From the IMG/VR virus record IMGVR_UViG_3300045996_000217, positions 1-40,791 of that record: a DNA stretch of 40,791 nucleotides; one strand, 5' to 3'. The DNA comes from a virus. Shown piece by piece: positions 1 through 6,274 of the stretch. Numbering within the stretch: the stretch's first letter is position 1; every line of letters starts with the position of its first letter. The notes beneath the pieces were generated by a model, which saw only the letters and a program-made list of their open reading frames with translations, had not been told where the DNA came from and did not search any database. The position numbers were made by a program, and so were the translations under genes.

Positions 1-123
1 CTAGTTCTTCAGCCTCCATCCCAACTGCTCCCTGATTCTCTCAGGGCTGGGAGGTGGCTCATTGGAGTTGCGCCGCTCTGTCTGATACGCCCTTACCTGC
101 TCTTTCGATGGCTTGGTGATCAT
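1..123 (-). CDS. Small hypothetical phage protein, 40 aa
   Basis: ATG at 121-123 is preceded by a strong GGAGG (minus strand of 129-133), and the stop TAG lies at 1-3. The product is basic and polar, with a proline-rich centre (PPPSP) and the C-terminal segment REQLGWRLKN. I do not recognise a function; short proteins ending in an 'IRxxLGW' segment occur in many phages. It lies just after the Q-like gene and before the late leader on the circular map, so it would be transcribed early or from the late promoter. The same gene appears again at the right end with R instead of K in its last residues. Confidence 0.65.
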   Translation of the reverse strand: MITKPSKEQVRAYQTERRNSNEPPPSPERIREQLGWRLKN

Positions 124-140
124 AGCGGCCTCCAGGCGGA
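1..140. repeat. Left copy of 140-bp terminal direct repeat
   Basis: Matches positions 40652-40791 base for base except C at 14 versus T at 40665. It shows that the window is a circular or terminally redundant phage genome opened inside a small gene. A repeat that were only an assembly overlap would normally be exact, so the mismatch reflects a population variant, a sequencing or assembly error, or true terminal redundancy. Confidence 0.9.
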
Positions 141-176
141 CAAAATCCACCCTAGTGTTTTGATAGTACTTTCTGT

Positions 177-206
177 ATCACAATGATGCTAGCGGTAAAT
201 TGTGAT
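177..206. promoter_or_regulatory. 8-bp inverted repeat, possible operator
   Basis: ATCACAAT (177-184) and ATTGTGAT (199-206) form a perfect inverted repeat around 14 bases, and TGTGATCACA (201-210) is itself a perfect palindrome. It lies in the only gap between the wHTH-like gene and the 40-aa gene, close to where a late promoter is expected. No T-run follows, so it is more like a protein-binding site than a terminator. Function unknown. Confidence 0.35.
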
Positions 207-442
207 CACAGTTGCGGCATTTGCCACACCATCCTCGGCAGGGGCAAATCCAAGCAATAAACAATGAATGCGTTCCCCCTTTCCGTTATTCGAAACTGTC
301 TGTTTGTCGCCGTCTTCAACAGGTCATTTGCAACGAACCACCCCACAGCCTCCGCGACTGCTGGCGCACTGAAATCCCCGTTTCGGTAATCATCGCCGTG
401 CGAGTAGTAGTGCAGCAGGATTTCCAGTTGTAAGGGGGTCAT
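206..442 (-). CDS. Small winged-helix-like hypothetical protein, 78 aa
   Basis: The start ATG (440-442) overlaps the stop of the Q-like gene as TGATG and has a G-rich ribosome site just upstream. A GTG four codons earlier is possible but less well placed. The sequence (MTPLQLEILLHYYSHGDDY, later AVGWFVANDLL and QFRITERGNAFI) has the helix-helix-wing pattern of small phage winged-helix proteins. It probably binds nucleic acid or protein, but no specific role can be given. It is translationally coupled to the antiterminator gene, so may be a late-switch accessory. Confidence 0.7.
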   Translation of the reverse strand: MTPLQLEILLHYYSHGDDYRNGDFSAPAVAEAVGWFVANDLLKTATNRQFRITERGNAFIVYCLDLPLPRMVWQMPQL

Positions 443-927
443 CACATCCCCCACATGGCATAGTTAAGCTGCTCATGGCAGAAGCGCAGCCGGATAGAAA
501 ATACTTCGCGTGACATACCGAGCACCGCAGCTTTTGACTTCTGCGGGCGCTTGTCGCGATACTCCAGGCGAAGGATTTGCTTAAACAGCGGCGCGAGCTT
601 TTCCACTTCCTCGTTCAGCCTCTCCACATCGGGCGGAATCTCCCTGAATGTCTCGGTGCTGCGGTTGCTGTTCTGCACCCGCTCATTGGCAAACGCCGAT
701 TGCTTGGGATAGCCCGTACCATATCCATCCTGGTAATAGCCCGCCCAGACCGTCAGCAACTCCTTGATTCTGTCCATGTATTCCCCTTTCTCCCTGTCAA
801 ACTTCACGCCTTCACTTGCTGGCCGGCTGTACCTGTAGGCCGGCTTCGCATAGCTCTCTTCTTTCCCTTGTCTTGCCAGCCCCAGAAAGAACAAGTCTTC
901 GTGGCTTAGTTCTAGTTCTTTAGTCAT
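442..927 (-). CDS. Q-like antitermination / late transcription regulator
   Basis: 161 aa. The start ATG (925-927) overlaps the stop of the upstream tiny membrane gene as ATGA; an in-frame GTG start at 999 would overlap that gene fully and is rejected. The C-terminal third (about 128-157, SKAAVLGMSREVFSIRLRFC) reads as a helix-turn-helix like sigma region 4 or the RinA/Q-type phage antiterminators. The position, last substantial gene of the early-right operon and directly before the late genes on the circular map, is exactly that of Q. Expected role: letting RNA polymerase pass the tandem terminators at 40452-40556 and the others in the late operon. Family assignment comes from pattern and context. 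Confidence 0.6.
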   Translation of the reverse strand: MTKELELSHEDLFFLGLARQGKEESYAKPAYRYSRPASEGVKFDREKGEYMDRIKELLTVWAGYYQDGYGTGYPKQSAFANERVQNSNRSTETFREIPPDVERLNEEVEKLAPLFKQILRLEYRDKRPQKSKAAVLGMSREVFSIRLRFCHEQLNYAMWGM

Positions 928-1076
928 GCCGTCCATGCGTGCAGATATGGTTTCAGCCATTCCCAGATAGCCGGAATGCCCCAGAATATGAAACCGCACA
1001 ATAGGAACCCAGCTATTACCGCAAGAATGATCATCTTTAAGATAGCCTCGCCTATCGCATCTCCAATTCCGCCCAT
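924..1076 (-). CDS. Single-pass membrane peptide, 50 aa
   Basis: ATG (1074-1076) follows a purine-rich GGGGGAAGGG site, and the stop TGA overlaps the ATG of the Q-like gene. Residues about 13-37 are strongly hydrophobic (MIILAVIAGFLLCGFIFWGI) and are followed by a Trp-rich tail (WEWLKPYLHAW). Likely an inner-membrane peptide. No homolog recognised; a holin-like or host-interfering role is possible but unsupported, since a holin candidate lies in the lysis cassette at 22 kb. Confidence 0.6.
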   Translation of the reverse strand: MGGIGDAIGEAILKMIILAVIAGFLLCGFIFWGIPAIWEWLKPYLHAWTA

Positions 1077-1094
1077 CCCTTCCCCCTTATCCAA

Positions 1095-1205
1095 TTAGCT
1101 GCGCAGACTGCGGAAAGCAGACCACACGAACACGCCGAACGACGCCGCCGCGCATATCGGCATCACGATGTATAGTCCAATTGCCTTTACGACCTCAATG
1201 TCCAT
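1095..1205 (-). CDS. Single-pass membrane peptide, 36 aa
   Basis: ATG (1203-1205) is preceded by GGAGGGG at ideal spacing, one of the best ribosome sites in this operon. The product is MDIEVVKAIGLYIVMPICAA onward, hydrophobic from about residue 8 to 29, ending in a basic SAFRSLRS tail, so probably N-out/C-in by the positive-inside rule. It lies 18 bases before the next membrane gene. Function unknown. Confidence 0.6.
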   Translation of the reverse strand: MDIEVVKAIGLYIVMPICAAASFGVFVWSAFRSLRS

Positions 1206-1213
1206 ATCCCCTC

Positions 1214-1519
1214 CTAGCTAACGTCAACTTCGCGGAGCTTTGCCCCGTCCCATCCTTGAACGAGCAGCCTAATCCCCGCCTTCCGCACCGCGCCCACGTT
1301 CTCATGCTCGGCTATCTTCTTTACCCTGGCGCTTACGTTGCTGTAGCTGGTCGCCTGTACGCCGATGATCTCGTTATCCCCCAAGCACCAGATGTCGATA
1401 AAGCCGAAAGCGTCTTTCCTGATACGCGCGAAGGCGTGCCAGTATTCAGCGATGTCGCAGGTATAGCCGCGCTCTCGCATCTCTTTTAGGCTTCGCTGGG
1501 TGGGGGATACTTTGCTCAT
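1214..1519 (-). CDS. PD-(D/E)XK-like nuclease-fold protein
   Basis: 101 aa. The ATG (1517-1519) directly abuts the stop of the upstream 49-aa gene. The central part (FGFIDIWCLGDNEIIGVQAT, then SNVSARVKKI) resembles phage proteins of the PD-(D/E)XK fold: an Asp in the first strand and then a V-Q-x-T in place of the usual E-x-K. With replication and recombination genes nearby, a Holliday-junction resolvase or repair-nuclease role is plausible. The variant active site means that catalysis is uncertain. Confidence 0.55.
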   Translation of the reverse strand: MSKVSPTQRSLKEMRERGYTCDIAEYWHAFARIRKDAFGFIDIWCLGDNEIIGVQATSYSNVSARVKKIAEHENVGAVRKAGIRLLVQGWDGAKLREVDVS

Positions 1520-1669
1520 CTAGCCGCCGTAGTTGTTGTACTTCTCAATGCGTTTTCCGCAGTGCTTGCACATGAACACGGTCTTAAACCAGCCGCCGCC
1601 AACCCTCTGGCTGTAGCGCGATTCATTCTCGTCTTCTGTATGGCCCCATAGCCAGCAAAGGAATCTCAC
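1520..1669 (-). CDS. Small zinc-ribbon-like protein, 49 aa (DUF1660-like)
   Basis: A GTG start (1667-1669) overlaps the stop of the exonuclease gene as GTGA and has GGAGG upstream. The N-terminus MRFLCWLWGHTE and the C-terminal CKHCGKR give a Cys/His set (Cys5, His10, Cys34, Cys37) like the small DUF1660 prophage proteins, which begin 'LCxLxGH' and carry a CxxC near the end. Probably a zinc-stabilised mini-protein; role unknown. Confidence 0.6.
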   Translation of the reverse strand: MRFLCWLWGHTEDENESRYSQRVGGGWFKTVFMCKHCGKRIEKYNNYGG

Positions 1670-2088
1670 GATGTCGCCTCCAGTTCCAAGTGCCTGCGCT
1701 TGATGGCCCTTGCGTCTTCCAATGCGTTATGCGGGCAGGCAGAAACAGCGTCCAAGTCGCGCCGAATCTCCATACTCAGCAGCGGCGTATCGAGGCGATA
1801 ACCGGGGCCGGTGATAAGAAAGTTGCAGAAGTGGGCGATGTCTTCCGGCCAATCTGCGACTAGGTGCACGGAATCGAACTGCGCTAGAAATCGTGCGGCG
1901 GACGATTGCAGCGCCTCTATCGACTGTGGCGCTTGTCCTAGTATCGGCATCACGTTTACAGCAACCCATTCACCGGGGTTGTCGCAATACGTCACGCCGT
2001 ACCACTCTCGGCCATCCTCAGCAACCAGCGCCATTGAAATCAGGTCGCCTTTGAACTCGTTGAACTCTGTGTCGATCCAGATACGCAT
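1666..2088 (-). CDS. DEDDh-type 3'-5' exonuclease/exoribonuclease-like protein
   Basis: 140 aa. The start is the ATG of a GTG-ATG pair, downstream of AGGGGAAG. The three exonuclease motifs are visible: D6-T-E8 (IWIDTEF), D79 (VADW), and H120 with D125 (HNALEDA). This is the DnaQ-like DEDDh set, and the short length and N-terminus resemble the Rv2179c-like phage/bacterial exoribonuclease group. Expected to trim 3' ends of RNA or DNA with two metal ions in the cytoplasm. It is coupled to the next gene by GTGA. Confidence 0.7.
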   Translation of the reverse strand: MRIWIDTEFNEFKGDLISMALVAEDGREWYGVTYCDNPGEWVAVNVMPILGQAPQSIEALQSSAARFLAQFDSVHLVADWPEDIAHFCNFLITGPGYRLDTPLLSMEIRRDLDAVSACPHNALEDARAIKRRHLELEATS

Positions 2089-2106
2089 CACTTCCCCTTT
2101 TCTCGT

Positions 2107-2301
2107 TTAGCTATTTCCCGCTGCGCCCGCAATATCCGATACGATCCTCCCAAGAATGGAAACCGGCACGTAAATCCAGTACAAGAACCACATAAGCTCA
2201 GTGGCATTGATTGCCTGAAGTACCTTGTAGAGCAGGTAGTACCAAATTGGAGCAACTACGAACACTGTTAGCAGTCCTACAATCACTTTTAATGCTTTCA
2301 T
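2107..2301 (-). CDS. Two-helix membrane protein, 64 aa
   Basis: The ATG is preceded by GGGGAAGTGAG. Two hydrophobic stretches (about residues 3-27, KVIVGLLTVFVVAPIWYYLL, and 37-54, MWFLYWIYVPVSILG) make a hairpin membrane protein. It starts one base after the upstream stop. Holin-like by shape, but a better-placed holin exists at 22 kb; it belongs to a cluster of tiny membrane genes before Q. Function unknown. Confidence 0.65.
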   Translation of the reverse strand: MKALKVIVGLLTVFVVAPIWYYLLYKVLQAINATELMWFLYWIYVPVSILGRIVSDIAGAAGNS

Positions 2302-2302
2302 C

Positions 2303-2530
2303 TCACTTCCCCTTATGTCTGTTGTTCCACCACTCCAGCCGCTTTACTACCGTCTCTCCGTCTGCTGCCCTGTAGTGCTCACAATTGCGCTCTGAGTGAA
2401 TGCTGGTGAACACTCCGCCGTACTGCACTCCGTCTATCTGGATCTGCTCATGTGGGCAGGTTCCCATGCCTGTCTTGGCGTGTTTGGGGTTATCCCGTAG
2501 ATTGATCTTGGCGCAGTCGATGCACTTCAC
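2303..2530 (-). CDS. Four-cysteine hypothetical protein, 75 aa
   Basis: I use the GTG at 2528-2530, which overlaps the stop of the upstream membrane gene as GTGA. A longer reading frame from 2590 would translate that gene's membrane segment out of frame. Residues include C3-x2-C6, C25 and C50, with an ending rich in Trp and Arg (RLEWWNNRHK). Similar Cys-rich phage proteins, possibly zinc-binding, start with 'CxxCxxxNLRD'. It superficially resembles Lar-type restriction-alleviation proteins in its C-terminal WNNR, but I do not assign it to that family. Confidence 0.6.
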   Translation of the reverse strand: MKCIDCAKINLRDNPKHAKTGMGTCPHEQIQIDGVQYGGVFTSIHSERNCEHYRAADGETVVKRLEWWNNRHKGK

Positions 2531-2652
2531 GCCGTCAACAGCCACAGAAAGCCCGCCGCAGCAGCAAACAGCACAGCTATCAAGAGCCATACCGCTGCCT
2601 GTTCTTTGGCTGTTAGCGGCTCCATGTCAAAATCGTTGTCGTTGTCTATCAT
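2527..2652 (-). CDS. Single-pass membrane peptide, 41 aa
   Basis: ATG (2650-2652) overlaps the upstream stop (ATGA) and its own stop overlaps the next GTG (GTGA). An acidic N-terminus (MIDNDNDFDMEPL) is followed by one transmembrane helix from about residue 20 (VWLLIAVLFAAAAGFLWLL). Coupling at both ends argues strongly that it is translated. Function unknown. Confidence 0.6.
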   Translation of the reverse strand: MIDNDNDFDMEPLTAKEQAAVWLLIAVLFAAAAGFLWLLTA

Positions 2653-2849
2653 TTGGTTTTCCCTTCAATTTCTGCCAGAAGCGAATCAACGGCCGTATCT
2701 ACCTCTTCGCTCGCGCCCTTGGCGTCTTTCAGCATTCCCGAGAAAAACGCGCTGTAAATCTCATCAGTCAGGATGTTTTCCGCCGTTACGGCCGGATAGC
2801 CGAACGTCCTAAGATTCCGCACCCCGGACGTAATCAATTTCTCCCTCAT
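2649..2849 (-). CDS. Hypothetical phage protein, 66 aa
   Basis: ATG preceded by AAAGGGGAAGGGA. Soluble protein with a conserved-looking core (LRTFGYPAVTAENILTDEIY) and acidic C-terminal half. Proteins of this style occur between replication and late regulators in many phages, without known function. It overlaps both neighbours by four bases (ATGA). Confidence 0.7.
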   Translation of the reverse strand: MREKLITSGVRNLRTFGYPAVTAENILTDEIYSAFFSGMLKDAKGASEEVDTAVDSLLAEIEGKTK

Positions 2850-3007
2850 TTCCCTTCCCCTTTCTTCCAGCCCAATACGGGCGTTTCCAGTTTCTTGCTC
2901 AGCATCGTGCGTCTGTATGTCCTCGCCTTCCGCTTTCCCATTTCTGGCCTTTGCTCATGTAGTAGCGGGCCGGTTGCCAGATGGCCCTTTGTTACTGGCT
3001 CTTTCAT
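2846..3007 (-). CDS. Basic hypothetical protein, 53 aa
   Basis: The start ATG overlaps the stop of the helicase-loader gene, and its stop overlaps the next ATG. Very basic from residue 24 on (KRKARTYRRTMLSKKLETP), so it may bind nucleic acid. No family recognised; the two ATGA junctions are the main support. Confidence 0.55.
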   Translation of the reverse strand: MKEPVTKGHLATGPLLHEQRPEMGKRKARTYRRTMLSKKLETPVLGWKKGEGK

Positions 3008-3699
3008 GCCTTCAATGCTTCTCTTGCAAAGTTGATCTGTAGCGGTGAGAGCTTCGAATCACCCTCTTCTGCTCGCTTGATGATTCGCCGCGCCCATAGC
3101 TTGTGATCCACCTTCGCCTCCGCCTTCTTGATCGTGCCGGTAGCGTTTAGCTCGTTGATCATCTGGGTAGCTTTCTCTTTCGAGAGGTGGCTTTTGCCGG
3201 GCTCTGGCAGGGCCAAGCGTGGTTCAGGTACGGCAGGCCATGCGCCCTTCTCGATTTCGTCGGCAAGGGCTTTTTCCCATCGTGTTTTCAGTTGGGAATA
3301 GCTCTGGTTCTTGAAGTCGAATGCGCCGATCTTTTGCCATGCCCAATAGACGGCAGGGCTTGACCACTCGCCTGCTTCGCCCATCTCCCGCTTTTGGCCT
3401 TGCTCCAGCGCTTCGTAGTAAGCGACCGTGGCATCTATCGCGGGGCGGCATAGCTTCTTGAACTCGGGGAGAGTCGGAGGCCAATCTCGAGACTCGAGCG
3501 CATCCAGTCCACGGCGAATCTCTTGCGGCAGATACCCGGCCAGCTCTCGAGACCAATGCGCAATCAGCTTGTCAGTCGAGGTGCCTGCCCACTGATCGAC
3601 AAAGCGCTTGCCGTACGTGAGGAACATGCGGTCAAGCATCTCCTCCACCCAGCGCTCTGGCAGGGCTTCAGTTGATGTCGATAATGTCAGGTGGGTCAT
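3004..3699 (-). CDS. Lambda P-like replication protein (helicase loader)
   Basis: 231 aa. Residues about 15-80 (RWVEEMLDRMFLTYGKRFVD ... LPEFKKLCRPA) match the pattern of phage replication P proteins, which deliver host DnaB helicase to the origin. The start overlaps the end of the initiator gene by 32 bases, and the O-then-P order is that of lambda. The C-terminal part is basic and helical. Three of the nine CTCGAG palindromes of the candidate origin lie in the 5' half of this gene. Confidence 0.75.
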   Translation of the reverse strand: MTHLTLSTSTEALPERWVEEMLDRMFLTYGKRFVDQWAGTSTDKLIAHWSRELAGYLPQEIRRGLDALESRDWPPTLPEFKKLCRPAIDATVAYYEALEQGQKREMGEAGEWSSPAVYWAWQKIGAFDFKNQSYSQLKTRWEKALADEIEKGAWPAVPEPRLALPEPGKSHLSKEKATQMINELNATGTIKKAEAKVDHKLWARRIIKRAEEGDSKLSPLQINFAREALKA

Positions 3700-4376
3700 G
3701 TCGTTTTCCGCTTATCCGGTCGATGAGGCTTTGGCGCTGTGCTTCCTTCGCTTGGCTCGGTGACGCTCGAGCAGGCGCTCGCTCGTTCCGCACCCAGTTC
3801 CGCCACGTTGCAGGCCAATCCGTTTTCCGCCCCTTCACCCCTGGCACGGCAATCCAGAAATCCCTAAACCGCTTTGCAACCTCGAGAGGCTGAAGCTCTG
3901 GGCGCTCTTTTCGGCAAAAGGCAATGTCCTCGTCCGATGGCGACCAGTCAGCAGGCAAGCGCGAAGCGCGCTGCGTGTCTTCTCTGCTTTTTTCTGGTTT
4001 ATGGTTATTGGTTATTGGTTCTTGGTTAGTTGAACGGGTGTTCAACACGTGTTCCTTTGTGTCGTCACTGTTCGTAAGTGGTTGATTCTGTTGAGTCTTG
4101 GCTGCGGCTCGAGCTTCTGCACTGGCCTTTCCTGCTGCTGATTTCTTCTGAATTTGTGCCTGATACTCGGCAATTACCTGATCGCAGCGAGCATGTGCCC
4201 AGCCCTGTTCAGTAGGTGTAAAGAACTCGTTCAACACCTGTTCAACGGCTGTTCTTTCCTCTTCATCTCGAGCCATGAGCTTGCGGCACAGCATGTTCAT
4301 GTCGGCGGTAAGAGGCTGCTCGGTGTCGTAGTACATATCGAGCATGTCGCGATACAAAGCCCGCTCGAGCCTCGAG
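3486..4376. other. Candidate replication origin: nine CTCGAG palindromes around an AT-rich repeat
   Basis: CTCGAG occurs at 3486, 3493, 3546, 3766, 3881, 4108, 4267, 4364 and 4371, within 891 bases of the O- and P-like genes; a 6-mer is expected about once in 4 kb. Two copies extend to CCTCGAGAGG. Between them, 3996-4032 is a T/G-rich run of TGGTTAT-type 7-bp repeats that would melt easily. Lambda's origin also lies inside the O gene, with repeats next to an AT-rich segment. Inference only; codon use could contribute to the cluster. Confidence 0.45.
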
Positions 4377-4429
4377 AGGTGCCTTGTGGCGTTGTTGAAG
4401 TCGCCTATGTGGTGCGGGTAGTAGTTCAT
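3668..4429 (-). CDS. Replication initiator, DUF1376 N-terminal domain (O-like)
   Basis: 253 aa. The N-terminus (MNYYPHHIGDFNNATRHLSR ... ALYRDMLDMYYDTEQPL) is typical of DUF1376 phage replication proteins. A Gln/Asn-rich linker at about 110-150 leads to a C-terminal part (DWSPSDEDIAF ... TDWPATWRNWVRNERAP) like the ssDNA-binding tail of DnaT/O-type initiators. Role: binds the origin and recruits the P-like loader encoded next. ATG overlaps the upstream YbcO stop (ATGA). The gene itself contains most of the candidate origin repeats and the AT-rich stretch, which encodes the linker. Confidence 0.8.
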   Translation of the reverse strand: MNYYPHHIGDFNNATRHLSRLERALYRDMLDMYYDTEQPLTADMNMLCRKLMARDEEERTAVEQVLNEFFTPTEQGWAHARCDQVIAEYQAQIQKKSAAGKASAEARAAAKTQQNQPLTNSDDTKEHVLNTRSTNQEPITNNHKPEKSREDTQRASRLPADWSPSDEDIAFCRKERPELQPLEVAKRFRDFWIAVPGVKGRKTDWPATWRNWVRNERAPARASPSQAKEAQRQSLIDRISGKRHDPPDIIDIN

Positions 4430-4731
4430 TTGACGCGGACGAGCCCTTCATCAAATAGGGCGAGCATGGTTCGCTCGAACCCGCGCTGCCAGTAATACTT
4501 CTTTTCTTCGTAGTCCAGCTTGTTTCCCTGATCGAGTTCCGCATGGCAGGCAGAGCAGCCACGAGCGTGGAACACGTCATGAGCCTTCAATGCACCGCCC
4601 TTGCCGTACTCTGTCCAGTTCGCATGACACGCCACTACAGTTTCCGGGTTGCCGTTACAGACCCCAGGAATCTGCAAGAGGCAGTCTTTGCCCCTTGCTG
4701 TTTGTAGTAAGCGTGGATTGCGGTAGTTCAT
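4426..4731 (-). CDS. YbcO-like (DUF1364) putative nuclease
   Basis: 101 aa, starting at the ATG that overlaps the upstream stop (ATGA); an upstream extension has no ribosome site. Residues KDCLLQIPGVCNGNPETVV and GCSACHAELDQG are hallmarks of DUF1364, whose E. coli member YbcO has a Cys/His metal-binding, HNH-like endonuclease fold. Visible metal ligands: C17, C25, C59, C62. Expected to act on DNA in recombination or repair next to replication genes. Confidence 0.85.
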   Translation of the reverse strand: MNYRNPRLLQTARGKDCLLQIPGVCNGNPETVVACHANWTEYGKGGALKAHDVFHARGCSACHAELDQGNKLDYEEKKYYWQRGFERTMLALFDEGLVRVK

Positions 4732-4952
4732 TCGATGCTCAATTGCTCGCCCTGCTGGGCCTTGGCTTTCGGATGGCGGAGCGGGCCTTGCTCCCACTGG
4801 CCTTTAAACTCGAAACCGTTTGTTTCCATCTTCGACAGGAAGCGATGACGGCGCTGTGCCGCAGGAATGCAGTTCGCCTCGTCGTTGAACTTGTAGAGGC
4901 CAAGATCGATCTTGCGATCACCGTTTTTCTCAACTAGGAATAAGCGCATCAT
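4728..4952 (-). CDS. Hypothetical protein, 74 aa
   Basis: Two tandem ATGs overlap the upstream stop (ATGATG). N-terminus MMRLFLVEKNGDRKIDLGLY, then FNDEANCIPAAQRRHRFL, a pattern seen in phage proteins of unknown role beside replication genes. Soluble and mildly basic; no catalytic motif visible. Confidence 0.7.
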   Translation of the reverse strand: MMRLFLVEKNGDRKIDLGLYKFNDEANCIPAAQRRHRFLSKMETNGFEFKGQWEQGPLRHPKAKAQQGEQLSIE

Positions 4953-5170
4953 GGGACGATCCTTCCTGTTTTCTCTTGGATGAAATCGGAGACAATCTGA
5001 AGCGCTTTTTCCTTGTCCTTCAAGGCGAGCGCTTGATAAACAGCGTCAATGTCGAGGCAGAGATAGTCTTCGCGGCTCGCAAGCTCCCTTTCAAGGTCTT
5101 GGGTGACAAGCTCGGACATAACGTCATCCGTCCAAACCTCTGCTGATACAGTTATGCGTGTTTGGCTCAT
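4949..5170 (-). CDS. Hypothetical protein, 73 aa
   Basis: The start MSQTRITVSAEVW overlaps the previous stop as ATGA; a start six codons earlier is less likely. Acidic and helical, with C-terminal KALQIVSDFIQEKTGRI. No family recognised. Part of the coupled run between the CII-like gene and the replication genes. Confidence 0.65.
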   Translation of the reverse strand: MSQTRITVSAEVWTDDVMSELVTQDLERELASREDYLCLDIDAVYQALALKDKEKALQIVSDFIQEKTGRIVP

Positions 5171-5538
5171 AGCTGCTTGGACTTCCACTCTTTGCTGATC
5201 TGGCCTTCAGGGCGATACGGAGGCTCGGGGAGATACTTGGATTGCAGCGGGCCGGATGCGTACACGCTGACCTTGTAGGGAGCCTTTACGATTTCGCCTT
5301 GATGGCCTCTGTATTCAGGGTTGAAGTGCTGGATGACGAATACCTTGATGTCGTACTTGTCATCAGCACGAACGAGGAAATCACCCAGCGCGTTCTCGCG
5401 AAACAGACGGCTGACATAAGGCTGTGTGAGCCCGAGAGACACCATGAAGCGGTCCATCTCCTTCATGGTCTGCGGACCTTCCATGTAGATGTGATGGAGG
5501 AGCTTGTAAGCCGTGGTGTGCGGGAATGGCATCTTCAT
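5167..5538 (-). CDS. Winged-helix-like DNA-binding protein, 123 aa
   Basis: The start MKMPFPHTTAYKLLHHIYME overlaps the upstream stop as ATGA; longer in-frame starts would overlap the CII-like gene heavily. Residues about 8-60 (helix, then QTMKEMDRFMVSLGLTQPYV, then wing-like RADDKYDIKVFVI) suggest a winged helix. Possibly a regulator or replication accessory; not assigned to a family. Confidence 0.65.
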   Translation of the reverse strand: MKMPFPHTTAYKLLHHIYMEGPQTMKEMDRFMVSLGLTQPYVSRLFRENALGDFLVRADDKYDIKVFVIQHFNPEYRGHQGEIVKAPYKVSVYASGPLQSKYLPEPPYRPEGQISKEWKSKQL

Positions 5539-6053
5539 GCTGGCACCCGTGCATCTTTCTTGGCGCGGCCACGCAAGCGAGCGCGGAACGAGCAAATGGC
5601 CGTCAGCGTCTTGCGATACCACTTCTCTATCTTCTCGTCTTCGTGCGTGTGGATTACGTTGTCATCCAGTGACTCGTGAGCGGTGCCGATCATCTGGCCC
5701 AACTGAGCAGCAGCGTTAGAAGCAGCGCGGTTAATGCAGTCGTCGGAGACTTGATGCAATTCCGTGGACTCCATCGCAATGTGATGCAGACGATTGTTGA
5801 AGTTGTGCAGAGGTGCCGCCCAATCTTCCATTCCGGCTTGACGGCAGATTTCCATGATGGCAGCGGCTTGCTCGAAACCGATCTTGTTCGTCCCGGCTTG
5901 TGTCAGTTGATTGCGCAGGATGCCGACCGGCGTTCCCAGGATCTGAGCCACAGCCTTGATGCCTGAGACTTCCGTTCCCGGGATTTCCGGGTAATCGCAC
6001 ACCAACAGATACAGCGCCTGACTCATATCGACTTCCGACCATTTGCACGTCAT
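5535..6053 (-). CDS. CII/YmfL-like phage regulatory protein
   Basis: 172 aa. After MSQALYLLVCDYPEIPG comes an HTH-like region (about 30-60, GIKAVAQILGTPVGILRNQL ... FEQAAAIMEI), the pattern of the phage CII (CP76)/YmfL family. The C-terminal half is helical and basic at the end. Start ATG at 6051-6053 has AAGGGA upstream. It is the first gene of the coupled replication cluster, as cII is in lambda. It may influence lysogeny choice or simply early transcription; the TTGC-N6-TTGC motif used by lambda CII was not found exactly. Confidence 0.65.
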   Translation of the reverse strand: MTCKWSEVDMSQALYLLVCDYPEIPGTEVSGIKAVAQILGTPVGILRNQLTQAGTNKIGFEQAAAIMEICRQAGMEDWAAPLHNFNNRLHHIAMESTELHQVSDDCINRAASNAAAQLGQMIGTAHESLDDNVIHTHEDEKIEKWYRKTLTAICSFRARLRGRAKKDARVPA

Positions 6054-6274
6054 GTTTTTTTCCCTTTGTTATTCACGTGGAACGTTGTTCTTGTTTCACT
6101 TAACCTTGCTACAACTGCTAATTGGCAAAATTCCTGTGATGCAAAACGACTTGATCAATCTCAAAAACTCAGAAAACGGCGAAAATTTTTTAGCCTTTCC
6201 CTATGAAAGGGAGGCAATTCCAATCGTGGTAAATTTCGGTTTCCACACTTCAATAACCACGAAAGCAATTACCT
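6054..6274. other. Intergenic region between divergent genes
   Basis: About 220 bases without a gene, between the CII-like gene (minus) and the 62-aa gene (plus). It is AT-richer than its surroundings and holds a short inverted repeat CCTTTC/GAAAGG near 6200 (no T-run) and CGTGGT...ACCACG near 6225-6256. No clear sigma-70 promoter stands out to me. In lambda the equivalent interval carries nutR and PRE. Confidence 0.3.

Noticed and set aside
2107-2301. Holin for the 64-aa two-helix protein
   Set aside because: Far from the lysis cassette, where a well-placed holin overlaps the endolysin.
2400-3035. 211-codon rightward frame
   Set aside because: Antisense to five coupled small genes with good start signals.
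6193-6220. CCTTTC/GAAAGG hairpin as a terminator
   Set aside because: No T-run follows the stem on either strand; the T-stretch precedes it on the plus strand.
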